Positions 15,448-24,573 are shown, numbered from the stretch's first letter. The stretch is 34,430 bases of DNA from Promethearchaeia archaeon (GCA_029856445.1 JAHQWY010000003.1:1-34430), one strand, 5' to 3'. The notes: generated by a model not told the origin, from the letters alone. Translations and numbers: made by a program.

Positions 15448-16047
15448 ATGACAAATTTAGAATATAAGTGTCAATTGTGCGGAACATGTTGCCATGAGAT
15501 TCCTGGAGAATATGTTAAAAGGATTCCTATATATCCAGACGAAGCAGATAGATTAATTGAAATAGCCAAAAAAAGAAATGTTGATTTCAGGATAATCGAA
15601 GATTTAGTCTTTCCAGATATAAAAAACGAAAAAATAATGGTCCTAACTTATCGAATAAGGTTAGATAATGAATCAAAAGGTTGCCCTTTTTATAGTAAAA
15701 CAACAGGTTGCACAATCCAGGATGTTAAACCTTTAGCTTGTCAAGCATATCCATTAGCTTTAAAACGACTTGATGCATTTAATTTTGCAATATCTATTGA
15801 TCCTTTATGTAATTTTGTTATTATGAATTACGATGAGTTAGAGAAAACCGATTTGGAAAAATTAAGAGAAATTTTTAAAGAAGAATATCCAAAAGCAGAA
15901 AATTTTTACCGAAAAAACAAAAAGCTTATGTTTAAAATTAGAAAATTAGAGGTTACTAACAAAATTAAAATCCCTCACGAAATAAATTTGGAGAACTTCA
16001 ATGATTATCTAAAAAGATGGAATCGTACAGAGATTAGAGTAAACTAA
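15448..16047 (+). CDS. YkgJ-family cysteine-cluster protein
   Basis: A 199-residue protein of the YkgJ/UPF0153 type, thought to bind zinc or an Fe-S cluster. The hallmark N-terminal cluster is CQLCGTCCHEIPG (C8, C11, C14, C15). It is followed by GCPFY...GCTIQDVKPLACQAYPL, the second conserved part of the family, and a later Cys in DPLCNF. The C-terminal 60 residues are basic and helical. The biochemical role of the family is not established. It is divergent from the PAC2-like gene. Confidence 0.88.
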   Translation: MTNLEYKCQLCGTCCHEIPGEYVKRIPIYPDEADRLIEIAKKRNVDFRIIEDLVFPDIKNEKIMVLTYRIRLDNESKGCPFYSKTTGCTIQDVKPLACQAYPLALKRLDAFNFAISIDPLCNFVIMNYDELEKTDLEKLREIFKEEYPKAENFYRKNKKLMFKIRKLEVTNKIKIPHEINLENFNDYLKRWNRTEIRVN

Positions 16048-16075
16048 TTTTGTTTCTGTGAATATTGGGATGAAT

Positions 16076-16468
16076 CTAAATTTTTAACTTTAAATCTTTA
16101 ATTAACTCTTTGAATTTGCTCTCTTCCAATTCTTTTTCATAGAATTTATTAAAACCTTCACTTATCACCTGGGCTAATATATGCTTACAGAATTTCCTTT
16201 TTTTATGTACAACAACGTTTTTATAGAAATCTTGACAAGAACAGAATAATCTTGGATAGATCAAATGTTCTTGATTTTCACCCATAGCAGTCCAAACGAT
16301 CCTATTTGACGGCGTGTAGATATATTTTGTAATTCCTCTTTTTAATACCTCTAATACGTCGTTAGATTTATCGGGAAATATGTTTTCTATGAATGAGATA
16401 AAATCTTCGTCAATTAATTGCTTTTGTTTCGCTTGTTCAAAAACCTTCAATAATAAATCTTTTGACAT
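16076..16468 (-). CDS. SWIM zinc-finger protein
   Basis: A 130-residue protein with a helical N-terminus (1-50) and a SWIM-type zinc finger CxCxnCxH: C76, C78, C94, H96 (FCSCQDFYKN...RKFCKHILAQ). In archaea and eukaryotes, small SWIM proteins (Sws1/SWSAP1 and relatives) work with RecA/Rad51 paralogues in recombination. No RadA paralogue is adjacent here, so that role is only suggested by the family. It is divergent from the glycosyltransferase gene. Confidence 0.85.
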   Translation of the reverse strand: MSKDLLLKVFEQAKQKQLIDEDFISFIENIFPDKSNDVLEVLKRGITKYIYTPSNRIVWTAMGENQEHLIYPRLFCSCQDFYKNVVVHKKRKFCKHILAQVISEGFNKFYEKELEESKFKELIKDLKLKI

Positions 16469-16519
16469 TTTCTCTAATATAGTAATAGTATCAATAAATA
16501 AAAAACGATCATCAAAATA

Positions 16520-17809
16520 TTGAATAATATATTATATCTTCCAACTCGATATTTCCCAGCCATTTCTGGCGCCGAATTCTATTTCCAAAGAATGGCAGAG
16601 ATATTAACTTCGAAATACAATTATAAAATAGATATTTATACTTCAAATGCTATAGATTTTAAAGCTTTACGAGATCCCAAAGGGAAGGTATTAAAACCCG
16701 ATAATAAATTATTCCATAAGGTAAATTCCCTGAAAATAAAAAGATTTCCAATAAATTATAACCTTTCAGAAAATGAGATTTATCAAAGGCTAAAAAATAT
16801 TGAGTCTTTTAATTCGTTAAATCTCAGTAGAGAATGTGTAACAAAATTTATTAAAAATGGACCATATTTAGAAGATTTAATAAAGTTCTTCATTACTAGT
16901 AATGAAGAGAATTATGATTTGATTCATACAACATTTTTCCCATATTTTAATTTAGTTATTTGTTTACTCTTTGGAAAAATTTTAGAAGTCCCCACGATTT
17001 GTACGCCCTTTTTTCATTTTTCAAATCCACGATATTCAGATTCAGTTTTAAATAAAATATTAAGCAAGTTTGATCGGATTATTGCTTGTACATATATTGA
17101 AAAAAAGATCTTAGTTGATAAATTTAAAATTCAAAACGAAAAGATAGACGTTATTCCTATGGGTGTAGATGATAAAATATTCAGAAGTAACCGTAAAATG
17201 CAAACAAATCATTATAAATTTAAAGAACACTTTTTCCATGAAAAGGAAAAAAAATTTAGATTAATACTTTATTGTGGTAACAAAAATTACGAAAAAGGAG
17301 CTATTAGCATTTTAAAATCCATTCCTCTAATTCTTGAAAAAATCAAAAATGTATATTTTGTATTTATTGGACCTTCAAGTAAAGCTTACAATCGTGAATT
17401 ATCTAAAATTCTAAAATTTAAACGTGCTAGAATAATCAATTTTACTCCAGATAATTTAACAGGTTATTATGATAAAAAAAAAATAGCAGCCTTTAAAGAA
17501 GCTGATTTATATTTAATGCCTAGTAGAACTGATGCTTTTGGAATTGCCTTTTTAGAGGCTTGGGCTGCTGGAATACCAGTTATTGGAGCAAGAATAGGTG
17601 CAACTCCGGAAGTAATAAGAGAAAACATTGATGGGCTTTTAGTTGAATTTGATAATCCTCTAGATATTGCCCAAAAAGTTATCAAACTGATAAAAAATAA
17701 AAGGTTGAAAAAGAAGCTTGGATTATCTGGTCAACATAGAGTTTCCCAAAGTTATACATGGGACATAATTGCTAAAAAAACGCATAATACATATCAAAAC
17801 TTATTATGA
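16520..17809 (+). CDS. GT4-family glycosyltransferase
   Basis: A protein of about 429 residues with a GT-B fold. The N-terminal Rossmann domain starts LPTRYFPAISGAEFYFQRMAEIL, the acceptor-side signature of GT4 enzymes. The C-terminal donor domain has ADLYLMPSRTDAFGIAFLEAWAAGIPVIGARIGATPEVI (about 330-370), including the E-x7-E type motif. It probably transfers a sugar from a nucleotide donor at the cytoplasmic membrane face; no transmembrane helix is seen. TTG 16520 is the likely start, as no ATG lies near the conserved N-terminus. The PLP enzyme follows 20 bases downstream and may be co-transcribed. Confidence 0.92.
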   Translation: MNNILYLPTRYFPAISGAEFYFQRMAEILTSKYNYKIDIYTSNAIDFKALRDPKGKVLKPDNKLFHKVNSLKIKRFPINYNLSENEIYQRLKNIESFNSLNLSRECVTKFIKNGPYLEDLIKFFITSNEENYDLIHTTFFPYFNLVICLLFGKILEVPTICTPFFHFSNPRYSDSVLNKILSKFDRIIACTYIEKKILVDKFKIQNEKIDVIPMGVDDKIFRSNRKMQTNHYKFKEHFFHEKEKKFRLILYCGNKNYEKGAISILKSIPLILEKIKNVYFVFIGPSSKAYNRELSKILKFKRARIINFTPDNLTGYYDKKKIAAFKEADLYLMPSRTDAFGIAFLEAWAAGIPVIGARIGATPEVIRENIDGLLVEFDNPLDIAQKVIKLIKNKRLKKKLGLSGQHRVSQSYTWDIIAKKTHNTYQNLL

Positions 17810-17829
17810 TCATAAAGTTGATGAAATAA

Positions 17830-19050
17830 ATGAAAAATATTTCAGGAAATCCATATTTAAAAAGGAAAAATGGAAAAGTACTAATTGATTCAATACTCTT
17901 AGATGAGATAATCGAGCAATATAAAACACCTTTACTGATTTTATTAGAAAACAGGTTAAGAGATAATATTAAGTCATTTGTTAGTATTTTCAATGAAAAA
18001 TTTGAAAATTTTCAGAGTTTCTATTCATTCAAAGCTAATTACTTACCAGAAATCTGTAAGATTATTTGTTCTGAGGGTATTGGGGCAAAAACAGTAAGTG
18101 TACCTGAACTTAAATTAGCACTGAAACTTGGTTTTTCCCCCGATAAAATTTTAGTGGGTGCCCCTTATTTACCAGAAACTCTTATAGAATTAAGTATTAA
18201 GAGCAAAGTAAGAGAAATTATAATATATAGTATAAAAGATTTAAAGAAAGTAAATGATATAGCCCAAAAACATAATCATGTCCAAAATATCTGCATTAGA
18301 GTAAACTCCCCGAAATATATGAGTAAATTGGGTATTAAATTTGATGATGATAAAATCAAATTATTGAAAAAATCGATATTAGCATTTAAAAATATCAAAT
18401 TAACATCTATATTATCTCATTTTGGGACCCAAATGAATAACATTAAACAATATGAAAAAAACATCAAATCTCTAGTTTTAAACTTAGAATTATTATCAAA
18501 ATATGATATTCTATTTGAGAGTGTGAATCTAGGTGGAGGTTTTCCAGAAGCAACTGTTATAGCTCAAAATGAACTAAAAAAAATTGCAGAAATGACAAAG
18601 AGTTATTTTAAAAAATCTAACTTACAATGTCCTATGATAAGTTTTGAGCCTGGAAGATATTTTGTAGGTGATTCTGGCTTATATATATCAAAAATTGTCA
18701 ATGTGAGTGAAGATCGTTGGATTTTTATAGACATAGGAAACCACATTTGTCCTAAATTTGCGAGATGCTCTTTAAGATTTTATAATGCTACTCAGATTGA
18801 TAAACCTCACAAATATAAAACCTCGATAGCTGGTATTGTCCCTACTGATCAAGATGTTCTAGCAAAAAATTACTTCTTTACTCAAGATTTAAGAGAAGAT
18901 GATAATGTTATAGTGACAAACACAGGTGCTTATTGTTTAACTTTTTCAAATCGTTTCCCTTATCCCTTACCAATAATAGTCCTTATCAATGGGGATAAAA
19001 TTACAAAAATATTTGATCCTGATTTAAACAAAGATTTTTCATTAAATTAA
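17830..19050 (+). CDS. Fold-type III PLP decarboxylase-like enzyme (DapDC/ODC family), atypical
   Basis: A 406-residue relative of diaminopimelate and ornithine decarboxylases. The PLP lysine is K68 in YSFKANYLPEI. The phosphate-binding loop NLGGGFP and the EPGRYFVGDSG motif are present, as is the C-terminal GAYCLTFSNRFPYPLP. The active-site segment that in DapDC reads roughly G-P-x-C-x-S-x-D is here GIVPTDQD, so the conserved Cys from the partner subunit appears to be missing. The SH(I/F)GSQ region is HFGTQ. Substrate is therefore uncertain and may not be diaminopimelate. It follows a glycosyltransferase closely, suggesting a joint role, perhaps in making an amino-containing surface compound; that is inference. 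Confidence 0.88.
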   Translation: MKNISGNPYLKRKNGKVLIDSILLDEIIEQYKTPLLILLENRLRDNIKSFVSIFNEKFENFQSFYSFKANYLPEICKIICSEGIGAKTVSVPELKLALKLGFSPDKILVGAPYLPETLIELSIKSKVREIIIYSIKDLKKVNDIAQKHNHVQNICIRVNSPKYMSKLGIKFDDDKIKLLKKSILAFKNIKLTSILSHFGTQMNNIKQYEKNIKSLVLNLELLSKYDILFESVNLGGGFPEATVIAQNELKKIAEMTKSYFKKSNLQCPMISFEPGRYFVGDSGLYISKIVNVSEDRWIFIDIGNHICPKFARCSLRFYNATQIDKPHKYKTSIAGIVPTDQDVLAKNYFFTQDLREDDNVIVTNTGAYCLTFSNRFPYPLPIIVLINGDKITKIFDPDLNKDFSLN

Positions 19051-19151
19051 GCTTGGATTAGTATCAAAAAATGTAATACCCCAATAATACATTAATTCTA
19101 ATTTTTTTATTATATTCTTTTTTGTAGCAAGAATTGATTAATTGATAAATT

Positions 19152-20258
19152 ATGGAATCATTTATTAATAAAGCGCGTAAAAGGGAAATAATTAGACCAC
19201 AGGCAGAAAGTTTTGGTTATGCTAATATAAAAATTATTGGGTGTGGTGGTGCTGGAAATAATACTGTTGATAGGTTAATGAAAATTGGAATAAGGGGTGC
19301 AACATGCGTAGCTGTTAATACAGATTGTCAGCATTTAGATAATGTCGAATCTCACCTGAAAATTTTAATTGGAAAGAATCTAACAAAAGGATTAGGGGCG
19401 GGAGGAAATCCCGAGGTAGGAAGAGCTGCTGCCGAAGAATCTCGGGAAGATTTGACCAAAGTATTAAGAGAATCTAATTTAGTTTTTATTACATGTGGTG
19501 AGGGCGGAGGTACAGGAACCGGAAGTGCACCAATTGTGGCTGAAATTGCCAAACTTGAAGGGGCAATAGTTGTAGGGGTAGTAACCCTTCCATTTGAAAC
19601 CGAAATAGGTCGTATTGACAAAGCTAAAATAGGTTTAAACTTATTAAAACGCTATGTTGATACATTGGTAGTAATAGATAATAATAGATTATTAGAAATA
19701 GCTCCAAATTTACCAATAATCGAAGCATTTAGTGTAGCTGATGAAGTTTTAGCTACAATGGTAAAAGGAATCACAGAAACAATCTCTTTACCTTCCTTAA
19801 TCAATCTAGATTTCGCTGATGTCAGAACTATTTTAAGTACAGGTGGAGTTGCCATTGTTGGTGTTGGTGAATCAAACAAGAAAGAAAGTCGAGTTGATGA
19901 TGCTATTGATGATGCTCTAAATACTCCCTTGTTAGATGTAAGTATTGAAGGAGCGAAAGGAGCTTTGATTCATATATGTGGAGGCAATGATATGACCCTT
20001 TCAGAGGCAAATTCAGTAGCTAAAAAGATTTCTGAAAAAATGGATGTGAATGATTCTATGGTTATTTGGGGTGCTCGAGTTTCAGATGAATTTGATGGGT
20101 TTATTAGGGTTATGTTGTTGATAACAGGGATTAAATCTCCTCAAATTTTTGGCAGTGGGTATTCAATGAATAGTTCAATCTTCCCTACTAAAACAAAATC
20201 TTCAAGGCTAAGTTTGTCTGACGATATTTTCAATATTGGTGAAATTACGTTTGACTAG
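19152..20258 (+). CDS. ftsZ: Cell division protein FtsZ
   Basis: A 368-residue tubulin-fold GTPase. Seen are the nucleotide-binding GCGGAGNNTVDRL (about 31-43), the tubulin signature GEGGGTGTGSAP (about 115-126), the loop VIDNNRLLEI, and the T7 loop NLDFADVR carrying the catalytic Asp. It forms the cytoplasmic division ring. The C-terminus (about 320-368) ends in a short acidic segment (SLSDDIFNIGEITFD) that may recruit partners such as SepF. The short N-terminal extension (MESFINKARKREIIRP) is typical of archaeal FtsZ. Asgard genomes usually carry FtsZ alongside ESCRT proteins. Confidence 0.97.
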   Translation: MESFINKARKREIIRPQAESFGYANIKIIGCGGAGNNTVDRLMKIGIRGATCVAVNTDCQHLDNVESHLKILIGKNLTKGLGAGGNPEVGRAAAEESREDLTKVLRESNLVFITCGEGGGTGTGSAPIVAEIAKLEGAIVVGVVTLPFETEIGRIDKAKIGLNLLKRYVDTLVVIDNNRLLEIAPNLPIIEAFSVADEVLATMVKGITETISLPSLINLDFADVRTILSTGGVAIVGVGESNKKESRVDDAIDDALNTPLLDVSIEGAKGALIHICGGNDMTLSEANSVAKKISEKMDVNDSMVIWGARVSDEFDGFIRVMLLITGIKSPQIFGSGYSMNSSIFPTKTKSSRLSLSDDIFNIGEITFD

Positions 20259-20290
20259 TCCTTTTTATATTTCTTTTTAAATTTAAGTGT

Positions 20291-20659
20291 ATGATAAACA
20301 AATTCTCTTCAGAAACACAAAAAGAAATTGATGGAATTATAAAAAAAATCAAAACGTGGAAAGATCTATTTAATATTAATCAAGAATTTTATTACGATGG
20401 CTGGTCCATTTCTTTAAAAGAAAAGAATGTCTATCCTCGTTGTATTATAATTTTTAAATCATATGAAAGTAATCAATTTTCTATTAGAAGCTTCGACATT
20501 TATCTTCGAAATTATCAAAAGGAAGAATATCATGAGATATATTCTGTTGAAAAGATAAAAAATCATCATGATCTAATAAAGGAATTAAAAGATGTTATTT
20601 ACGGAAAAGATTTAGGAAATCAGGTTTTACAAATCTATAATAAAACATTTTCAGAATAA
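20291..20659 (+). CDS. Hypothetical protein, 122 aa
   Basis: I do not recognise it. A helical N-terminus (1-35) leads to aromatic-rich strands (FYYDGWSISLKEKNVYPRCIIIFKSY...FSIRSFDIYLRNY, about 37-78) and a helical C-terminus. No cysteine motif, signal or membrane helix is evident. It follows ftsZ by 32 bases on the same strand and might be co-transcribed. Codon use is like the neighbours. It converges with the Dim2 gene, with 3 bases between. Confidence 0.7.
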   Translation: MINKFSSETQKEIDGIIKKIKTWKDLFNINQEFYYDGWSISLKEKNVYPRCIIIFKSYESNQFSIRSFDIYLRNYQKEEYHEIYSVEKIKNHHDLIKELKDVIYGKDLGNQVLQIYNKTFSE

Positions 20660-20662
20660 AAA

Positions 20663-21229
20663 TTAGAATTCTGGTTTATACATTTGTCTAAATTCTTCTT
20701 TCTTTTTGTCGTTATATTTATTTTCTATAAATTTTAAAACTGTATGATGAGGTATCCCTTTTATTATCATATTTATTGCTTTTCTAGCAATTTGTAGATT
20801 TTCATAAGCAGCGATTACAGAAACGGTTTTCCCATACACAGAGACATAACATTCAGTAAACCTTTCAAGAGCTTTTCGGATTTCTCCATTCCTCCCAATA
20901 ATTCGTCCTTTTACCCTTTTTATACGTTTCTCTGATTTTCCTAATATTAAAAATAGATTAAAAACTTCGAGATCATAATCATCTTCGATCAATTTCATAG
21001 CTTTAATAGGATTAAAACCTCTATTAATGGCATTTACTATCTTTTGAGCGGTATAAACATTTAGTGGTTTATAGTTTGGTTCATCTAATTTAGGTAAGAT
21101 TTCACAATCTCCTGTTTTACTATCTAAATTGATCTTTACTCCAAGCTTTTTTTCAATATCTTTCTTAACATGACCATCTGTTCCTATCAAGACCGCTATT
21201 CGATTTTTACCTATTTTCAATATTTTCAC
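20663..21229 (-). CDS. KH-domain ribosome assembly protein Dim2/Pno1
   Basis: A 188-residue protein with two KH domains: the first with ILKIGKNRIAVLIGTDGHVKKDIEKKLG, the second with VKGRIIGRNGEIRKALERFTECYVSVYGKTVSVIA, which holds the canonical GRNG loop. This is the archaeal homologue of Dim2/Pno1, which binds the 3' end of pre-16S rRNA and stimulates aIF2 binding. Archaeal Dim2 is usually encoded beside Rio1, as here (37-base gap). It is the last gene of a minus-strand ribosome-biogenesis cluster. Confidence 0.94.
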   Translation of the reverse strand: MKILKIGKNRIAVLIGTDGHVKKDIEKKLGVKINLDSKTGDCEILPKLDEPNYKPLNVYTAQKIVNAINRGFNPIKAMKLIEDDYDLEVFNLFLILGKSEKRIKRVKGRIIGRNGEIRKALERFTECYVSVYGKTVSVIAAYENLQIARKAINMIIKGIPHHTVLKFIENKYNDKKKEEFRQMYKPEF

Positions 21230-21266
21230 TTTAAACTGTTATATCTTTTAGAAAGATTAAAAATTT

Positions 21267-22115
21267 TTAAACCTCCATATTGATTACATCATAATAAAAA
21301 TCTTTAGGATCTGGTGTTTCAACACCTAATTTATTAAAATATTGAAAAATATTTTTGATATCTCTTACCAAAAAAACCTCTGCTTTAGGATGTTGGATTG
21401 ATACAGCTTGAGAGATGTCAATTACAACAGGACTCTGATTATGATATAAAATGTTGAACTCACTTAGATCTCCATGTACTAATTTTGCCTTTTGATATAA
21501 TAATTTTATAAATTTTAAGATTTCATTAAATAGGCTTACAGGTTCTTTGGGATTCTTAATATCTTTCAAAACAGGCGCAGGTATAGATTCAAAACCAATA
21601 TATTCCATAATTAAAATATTATTTTTAATAAATATTGGTTTAGGAACACGCAAATCTACTTTATATGCTCTTTTAAGATTTTTAAATTCTTTACTTGCCC
21701 ATAGGAATATAATTTTTGAAACATTGTGCGGAATTTTTTTAAATCTTGGATCTCCAATGATATATTTTTTCATCCATCTTGAAGTATTGCTATCAATTTT
21801 ATAAATTTTAACAGCAACTTCTTTTTCCTCTAAATCATATGCTAAATAAACATTAGCTTCTTTTCCAGCAGAAATAATGCCCTCTATTCTTTTTAATGGT
21901 CCATTTACTAATATTTTATTTAGATGAAAGACAGTACGTTCATCAAAAACAGATTCAATAGCAGCTCTCTTCTTTGATTGGTCTATTTTTTTAATTCTTT
22001 TATAATCAATTTTTGTTTTTTCTAACTCATCAATTCCGGAATTGAATTTCTTTTCTGATTTATCTTCTAAGAATCCTTCTTCATCCTCATCAATTTCGTC
22101 ATCGTGATCTTCCAA
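21267..22115 (-). CDS. rio1: RIO1-type atypical serine kinase/ATPase
   Basis: A 282-residue RIO kinase with an acidic N-terminal tail. The ATP loop is GIISAGKEANVY (79-90), Lys about 103 is in AVKIYKI, the catalytic loop is HGDLSEFNIL (214-223) and the metal-binding motif is IDIS (232-235), the RIO replacement for DFG. Like other RIO proteins it lacks an activation loop. It acts in late 40S/30S maturation in archaea and eukaryotes. The STGSR-type phosphate loop is replaced by SAGKEA, typical of Rio1. Gene spacing is 13 bases from NMD3. Confidence 0.95.
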   Translation of the reverse strand: MEDHDDEIDEDEEGFLEDKSEKKFNSGIDELEKTKIDYKRIKKIDQSKKRAAIESVFDERTVFHLNKILVNGPLKRIEGIISAGKEANVYLAYDLEEKEVAVKIYKIDSNTSRWMKKYIIGDPRFKKIPHNVSKIIFLWASKEFKNLKRAYKVDLRVPKPIFIKNNILIMEYIGFESIPAPVLKDIKNPKEPVSLFNEILKFIKLLYQKAKLVHGDLSEFNILYHNQSPVVIDISQAVSIQHPKAEVFLVRDIKNIFQYFNKLGVETPDPKDFYYDVINMEV

Positions 22116-22128
22116 TAAGTACTCCTCT

Positions 22129-23040
22129 TTATTTTTTTTTTATAATATTCTCATTAAAAAAGTAAGAATAGTCTTTTGTAAATTTAGAATTATTTTTACT
22201 TTTTAGTATGATTTTACTTTTTGTAATATTTTCTACTATAAATTCTTGATTGTCTATTAGAATTATATCATTAGTATCTACAGGTAAAAATTTTATCAAT
22301 GTTTTTAATCTATAGAGGTTTTTACCCTTCTGATTGTCTCTTCCTACCAATTTCTTTGATCTTTTTAACAAAAAATGATACTTTCCTTTTAGAAATTTTA
22401 TAATATAATTCATTAATTCGTTTGTACTGAGATATAAATCTACCCCATATTTTTGATCTTCGATCTTAGAAATGTATTGACGGGTGTCTTTATCAAAAAT
22501 ATTACTAACAAATTTATCTATTTCATTTAAAATTGTCTCAATCAACTCTAATTGGCTCTCATTTTTTACTCGAAGTTGGATAATTGATATAAAATAAGTG
22601 CCACCTCGTAAATTAGAACAATTCCTGCATAACATGTTATTTAAATTTAATTTTATTTCTTGCTGATGATAAATATTTGATGATCCCTTCAATTTTCCCA
22701 TGACAAGTATTTCAACGGATCTTATTAAACCTGTTGATGAATATACAATTGAATCTTCATTCGTTGAAAATAAAATCTCAATTTGCTTATTTTTGAGTAG
22801 TGATTTCAATAAAAACTTTTTAATAATCTCATAAAGGTTAGAAAACAAATTATCATTAGTAGGTTCAATCCATAAATCTCTTTTAGCATAACTACCACAA
22901 TCAATACAAACATTCACAGAAAAAGTCTTAGGTAACTCAAATAACGGATTTTCCTCTAAATAGCATTGAAGGCACATTCCGAAATGAGGAGAATCTTCAT
23001 TTAAACTTTTTCCACATATTGCACAAAATCGATTTGGCAT
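22129..23040 (-). CDS. NMD3-like ribosomal large-subunit factor
   Basis: A 303-residue homologue of the N-terminal part of NMD3. It has the characteristic zinc-binding cysteines CAICG (C6, C9), CLQC (C23, C26), CIDCG (C45, C48) and later CRNC (about 137-140), then the eIF5A/OB-like C-terminal domain (LPVDTNDIILIDNQEFIVENI). In eukaryotes NMD3 exports the 60S subunit; archaeal forms lack the C-terminal export signals, as here, and probably act in 50S maturation or anti-association. Its ATG overlaps the DUF424 stop as TAATG, which suggests coupled translation. Confidence 0.92.
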   Translation of the reverse strand: MPNRFCAICGKSLNEDSPHFGMCLQCYLEENPLFELPKTFSVNVCIDCGSYAKRDLWIEPTNDNLFSNLYEIIKKFLLKSLLKNKQIEILFSTNEDSIVYSSTGLIRSVEILVMGKLKGSSNIYHQQEIKLNLNNMLCRNCSNLRGGTYFISIIQLRVKNESQLELIETILNEIDKFVSNIFDKDTRQYISKIEDQKYGVDLYLSTNELMNYIIKFLKGKYHFLLKRSKKLVGRDNQKGKNLYRLKTLIKFLPVDTNDIILIDNQEFIVENITKSKIILKSKNNSKFTKDYSYFFNENIIKKK

Positions 23041-23336
23041 TAAAACATCATCTTTATAGCCATTGGTACCCCATTTATGGATCTAATTCCTTCTCTTGGT
23101 AGCAGTTTACACTCAATTGCTTTCTCGATTATTTTTTCTCCTACTATATTGAAAAAAGAAGCGTTCTTCAAAACATCTATAGCATCTTCTATCTTGATTA
23201 AATCTCCACCATAGAATCGGGTCGATATCTCAATTTTCAAATTACCCTCAGTGAAGACCTGATTAAGAAGCTCCTCATCACAACATGCTACAGTTTCACA
23301 ATCATCTCGAATGTGAATTTTTAGATAAACTCTCAT
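23040..23336 (-). CDS. DUF424 protein (COG2412)
   Basis: A 98-residue archaeal protein of unknown function. Recognisable are VYLKIHIRDDCETVACCDEELLNQVFTEGNLKIEIS...FYGG and the ending FNIVGEKIIEKAIECKLL...SINGVPMAIKM, matching the DUF424 family. It lies between aIF2-beta and NMD3 with a one-base stop/start overlap with the latter. The constant association with translation genes points to an RNA- or ribosome-related role, by context only. Confidence 0.9.
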   Translation of the reverse strand: MRVYLKIHIRDDCETVACCDEELLNQVFTEGNLKIEISTRFYGGDLIKIEDAIDVLKNASFFNIVGEKIIEKAIECKLLPREGIRSINGVPMAIKMMF

Positions 23337-23353
23337 GATTTTTTTTAAATGCT

Positions 23354-23767
23354 TTATTTCTCTTTAACTTCTACTCTGGCTCCGCAAGCAGTACATTTTA
23401 AATAAAGTTTTTTACCCTCCCGTTGAATTTGGGTGTCTGGTTTTTTACAAATACTACATAATACATATGTTTTTGTATAATTTTCAATTAACTTGTTCAG
23501 TACTTGCTCTTTATATTGACCTTTTAGAAATAATTGTTGTCCTCTTATCTCCCCCATTGTTCCTGCGCTCTTTAGAAAAATGCCTAAAAAATGTCTTCTA
23601 TCTCTATTAAGAGTACTGATTATTTTATTGAAATTTGTAATAAATGTATTTCTACTTTCTATTCTAAGTTCTACTTTAGGAATTTCGAATCTTGAGGATT
23701 TTTTTACATTTTCTGGTATTTTTTCATAAGCTTCCTCTAATAAATCCTCATAATCATTTAAATCCAT
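23354..23767 (-). CDS. Translation initiation factor aIF2 subunit beta
   Basis: A 137-residue subunit of the heterotrimeric aIF2 that brings initiator tRNA to the small subunit. The N-terminal helix binds the gamma subunit. The central alpha/beta domain has RRHFLGIFLKSAGTMGEIRGQQLFLKG, and the C-terminal zinc ribbon has C104, C107, C125, C128 (CSIC...CTAC). Length and motifs are as in other archaea. The initiator tRNA gene lies about 1 kb upstream. Confidence 0.96.
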   Translation of the reverse strand: MDLNDYEDLLEEAYEKIPENVKKSSRFEIPKVELRIESRNTFITNFNKIISTLNRDRRHFLGIFLKSAGTMGEIRGQQLFLKGQYKEQVLNKLIENYTKTYVLCSICKKPDTQIQREGKKLYLKCTACGARVEVKEK

Positions 23768-23865
23768 TATTTAATCATCTAGTTAATTATTATATAATTA
23801 TTAAATCAATAATAAGAAAAATATTTTTCCTTTATTTATAATAAAGTTATCAATTTTAAGGTGAT

Positions 23866-24573
23866 TTAGTAAGATTCAAAAATATCTATATCTGATTCAT
23901 AAATACGCGATTCTAAAATTAAATCATTAATATAAGATCTTAATTCAATATCAGGTATTTTTATTTCTCTCCTTAACCCTTCAAAATTTATTCCTTTACC
24001 CTTATCAGAATGTAATTTAATTACTGAGTATACTTGCTCCTTCAGATTATCTCCTTCAGTATAATCAAATTCCTCTTCAAATAGATTATTAACATCAGAA
24101 AGGACTGGAATTTCCTGAATATCTCCTGCTTTAATACGATTTATTATTTCAGCATTTCTTAGCAAAATAAGATTGGGTTCCTCTACTTTCTTAATAATTT
24201 CAATCCATAATGATATATATCCACCCTTTTTGCTAACCCGACCAACGACATCAACAATATCACCAACATCATATATATTATAATTATCTGGATTAACTCT
24301 ATCCTTAACCGCTCTAATCAAACCTGTGCTATCATCCAAATTAAAAAATACTCTCACATTTGCTGTTAACTCCTCTTCTAATCCAGTTTCAAATTCATCA
24401 GGTTCTATTACTTTTTCTTTCTTTTCTACTATAGTAGCAATTAGTCTGATTCTTTTAACTTTTCCAAAGATAGTTAGAAAACAATTCTCATTTTCGTCAT
24501 ATTTTCCTTCTTCAATATGTCTTATCCAGCAATGTATTGCTGGATTTCTCTTATAACCAGTACTTTCAGTCAT
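23866..24573 (-). CDS. RPA32-like OB-fold protein with C-terminal winged helix
   Basis: A 235-residue protein. Residues about 10-150 form an OB fold (FGKVKRIRLIATIVEKK...DDSTGLIRAV...IYDVGDIVDVVGRVSKKGGYISLWIEII), with the STGLIR pattern of RPA subunits. After an acidic linker, residues about 175-230 look like a winged helix (LKEQVYSVIKLHSDKGKGINFEGLRREIKIPDIELRSYINDLILESRIYES). This OB-plus-winged-helix order is that of eukaryotic RPA32. It could pair with the large RPA-like protein encoded at 3191-4915. It is the first gene of the minus-strand cluster, 98 bases before aIF2-beta. Confidence 0.85.
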   Translation of the reverse strand: MTESTGYKRNPAIHCWIRHIEEGKYDENENCFLTIFGKVKRIRLIATIVEKKEKVIEPDEFETGLEEELTANVRVFFNLDDSTGLIRAVKDRVNPDNYNIYDVGDIVDVVGRVSKKGGYISLWIEIIKKVEEPNLILLRNAEIINRIKAGDIQEIPVLSDVNNLFEEEFDYTEGDNLKEQVYSVIKLHSDKGKGINFEGLRREIKIPDIELRSYINDLILESRIYESDIDIFESY

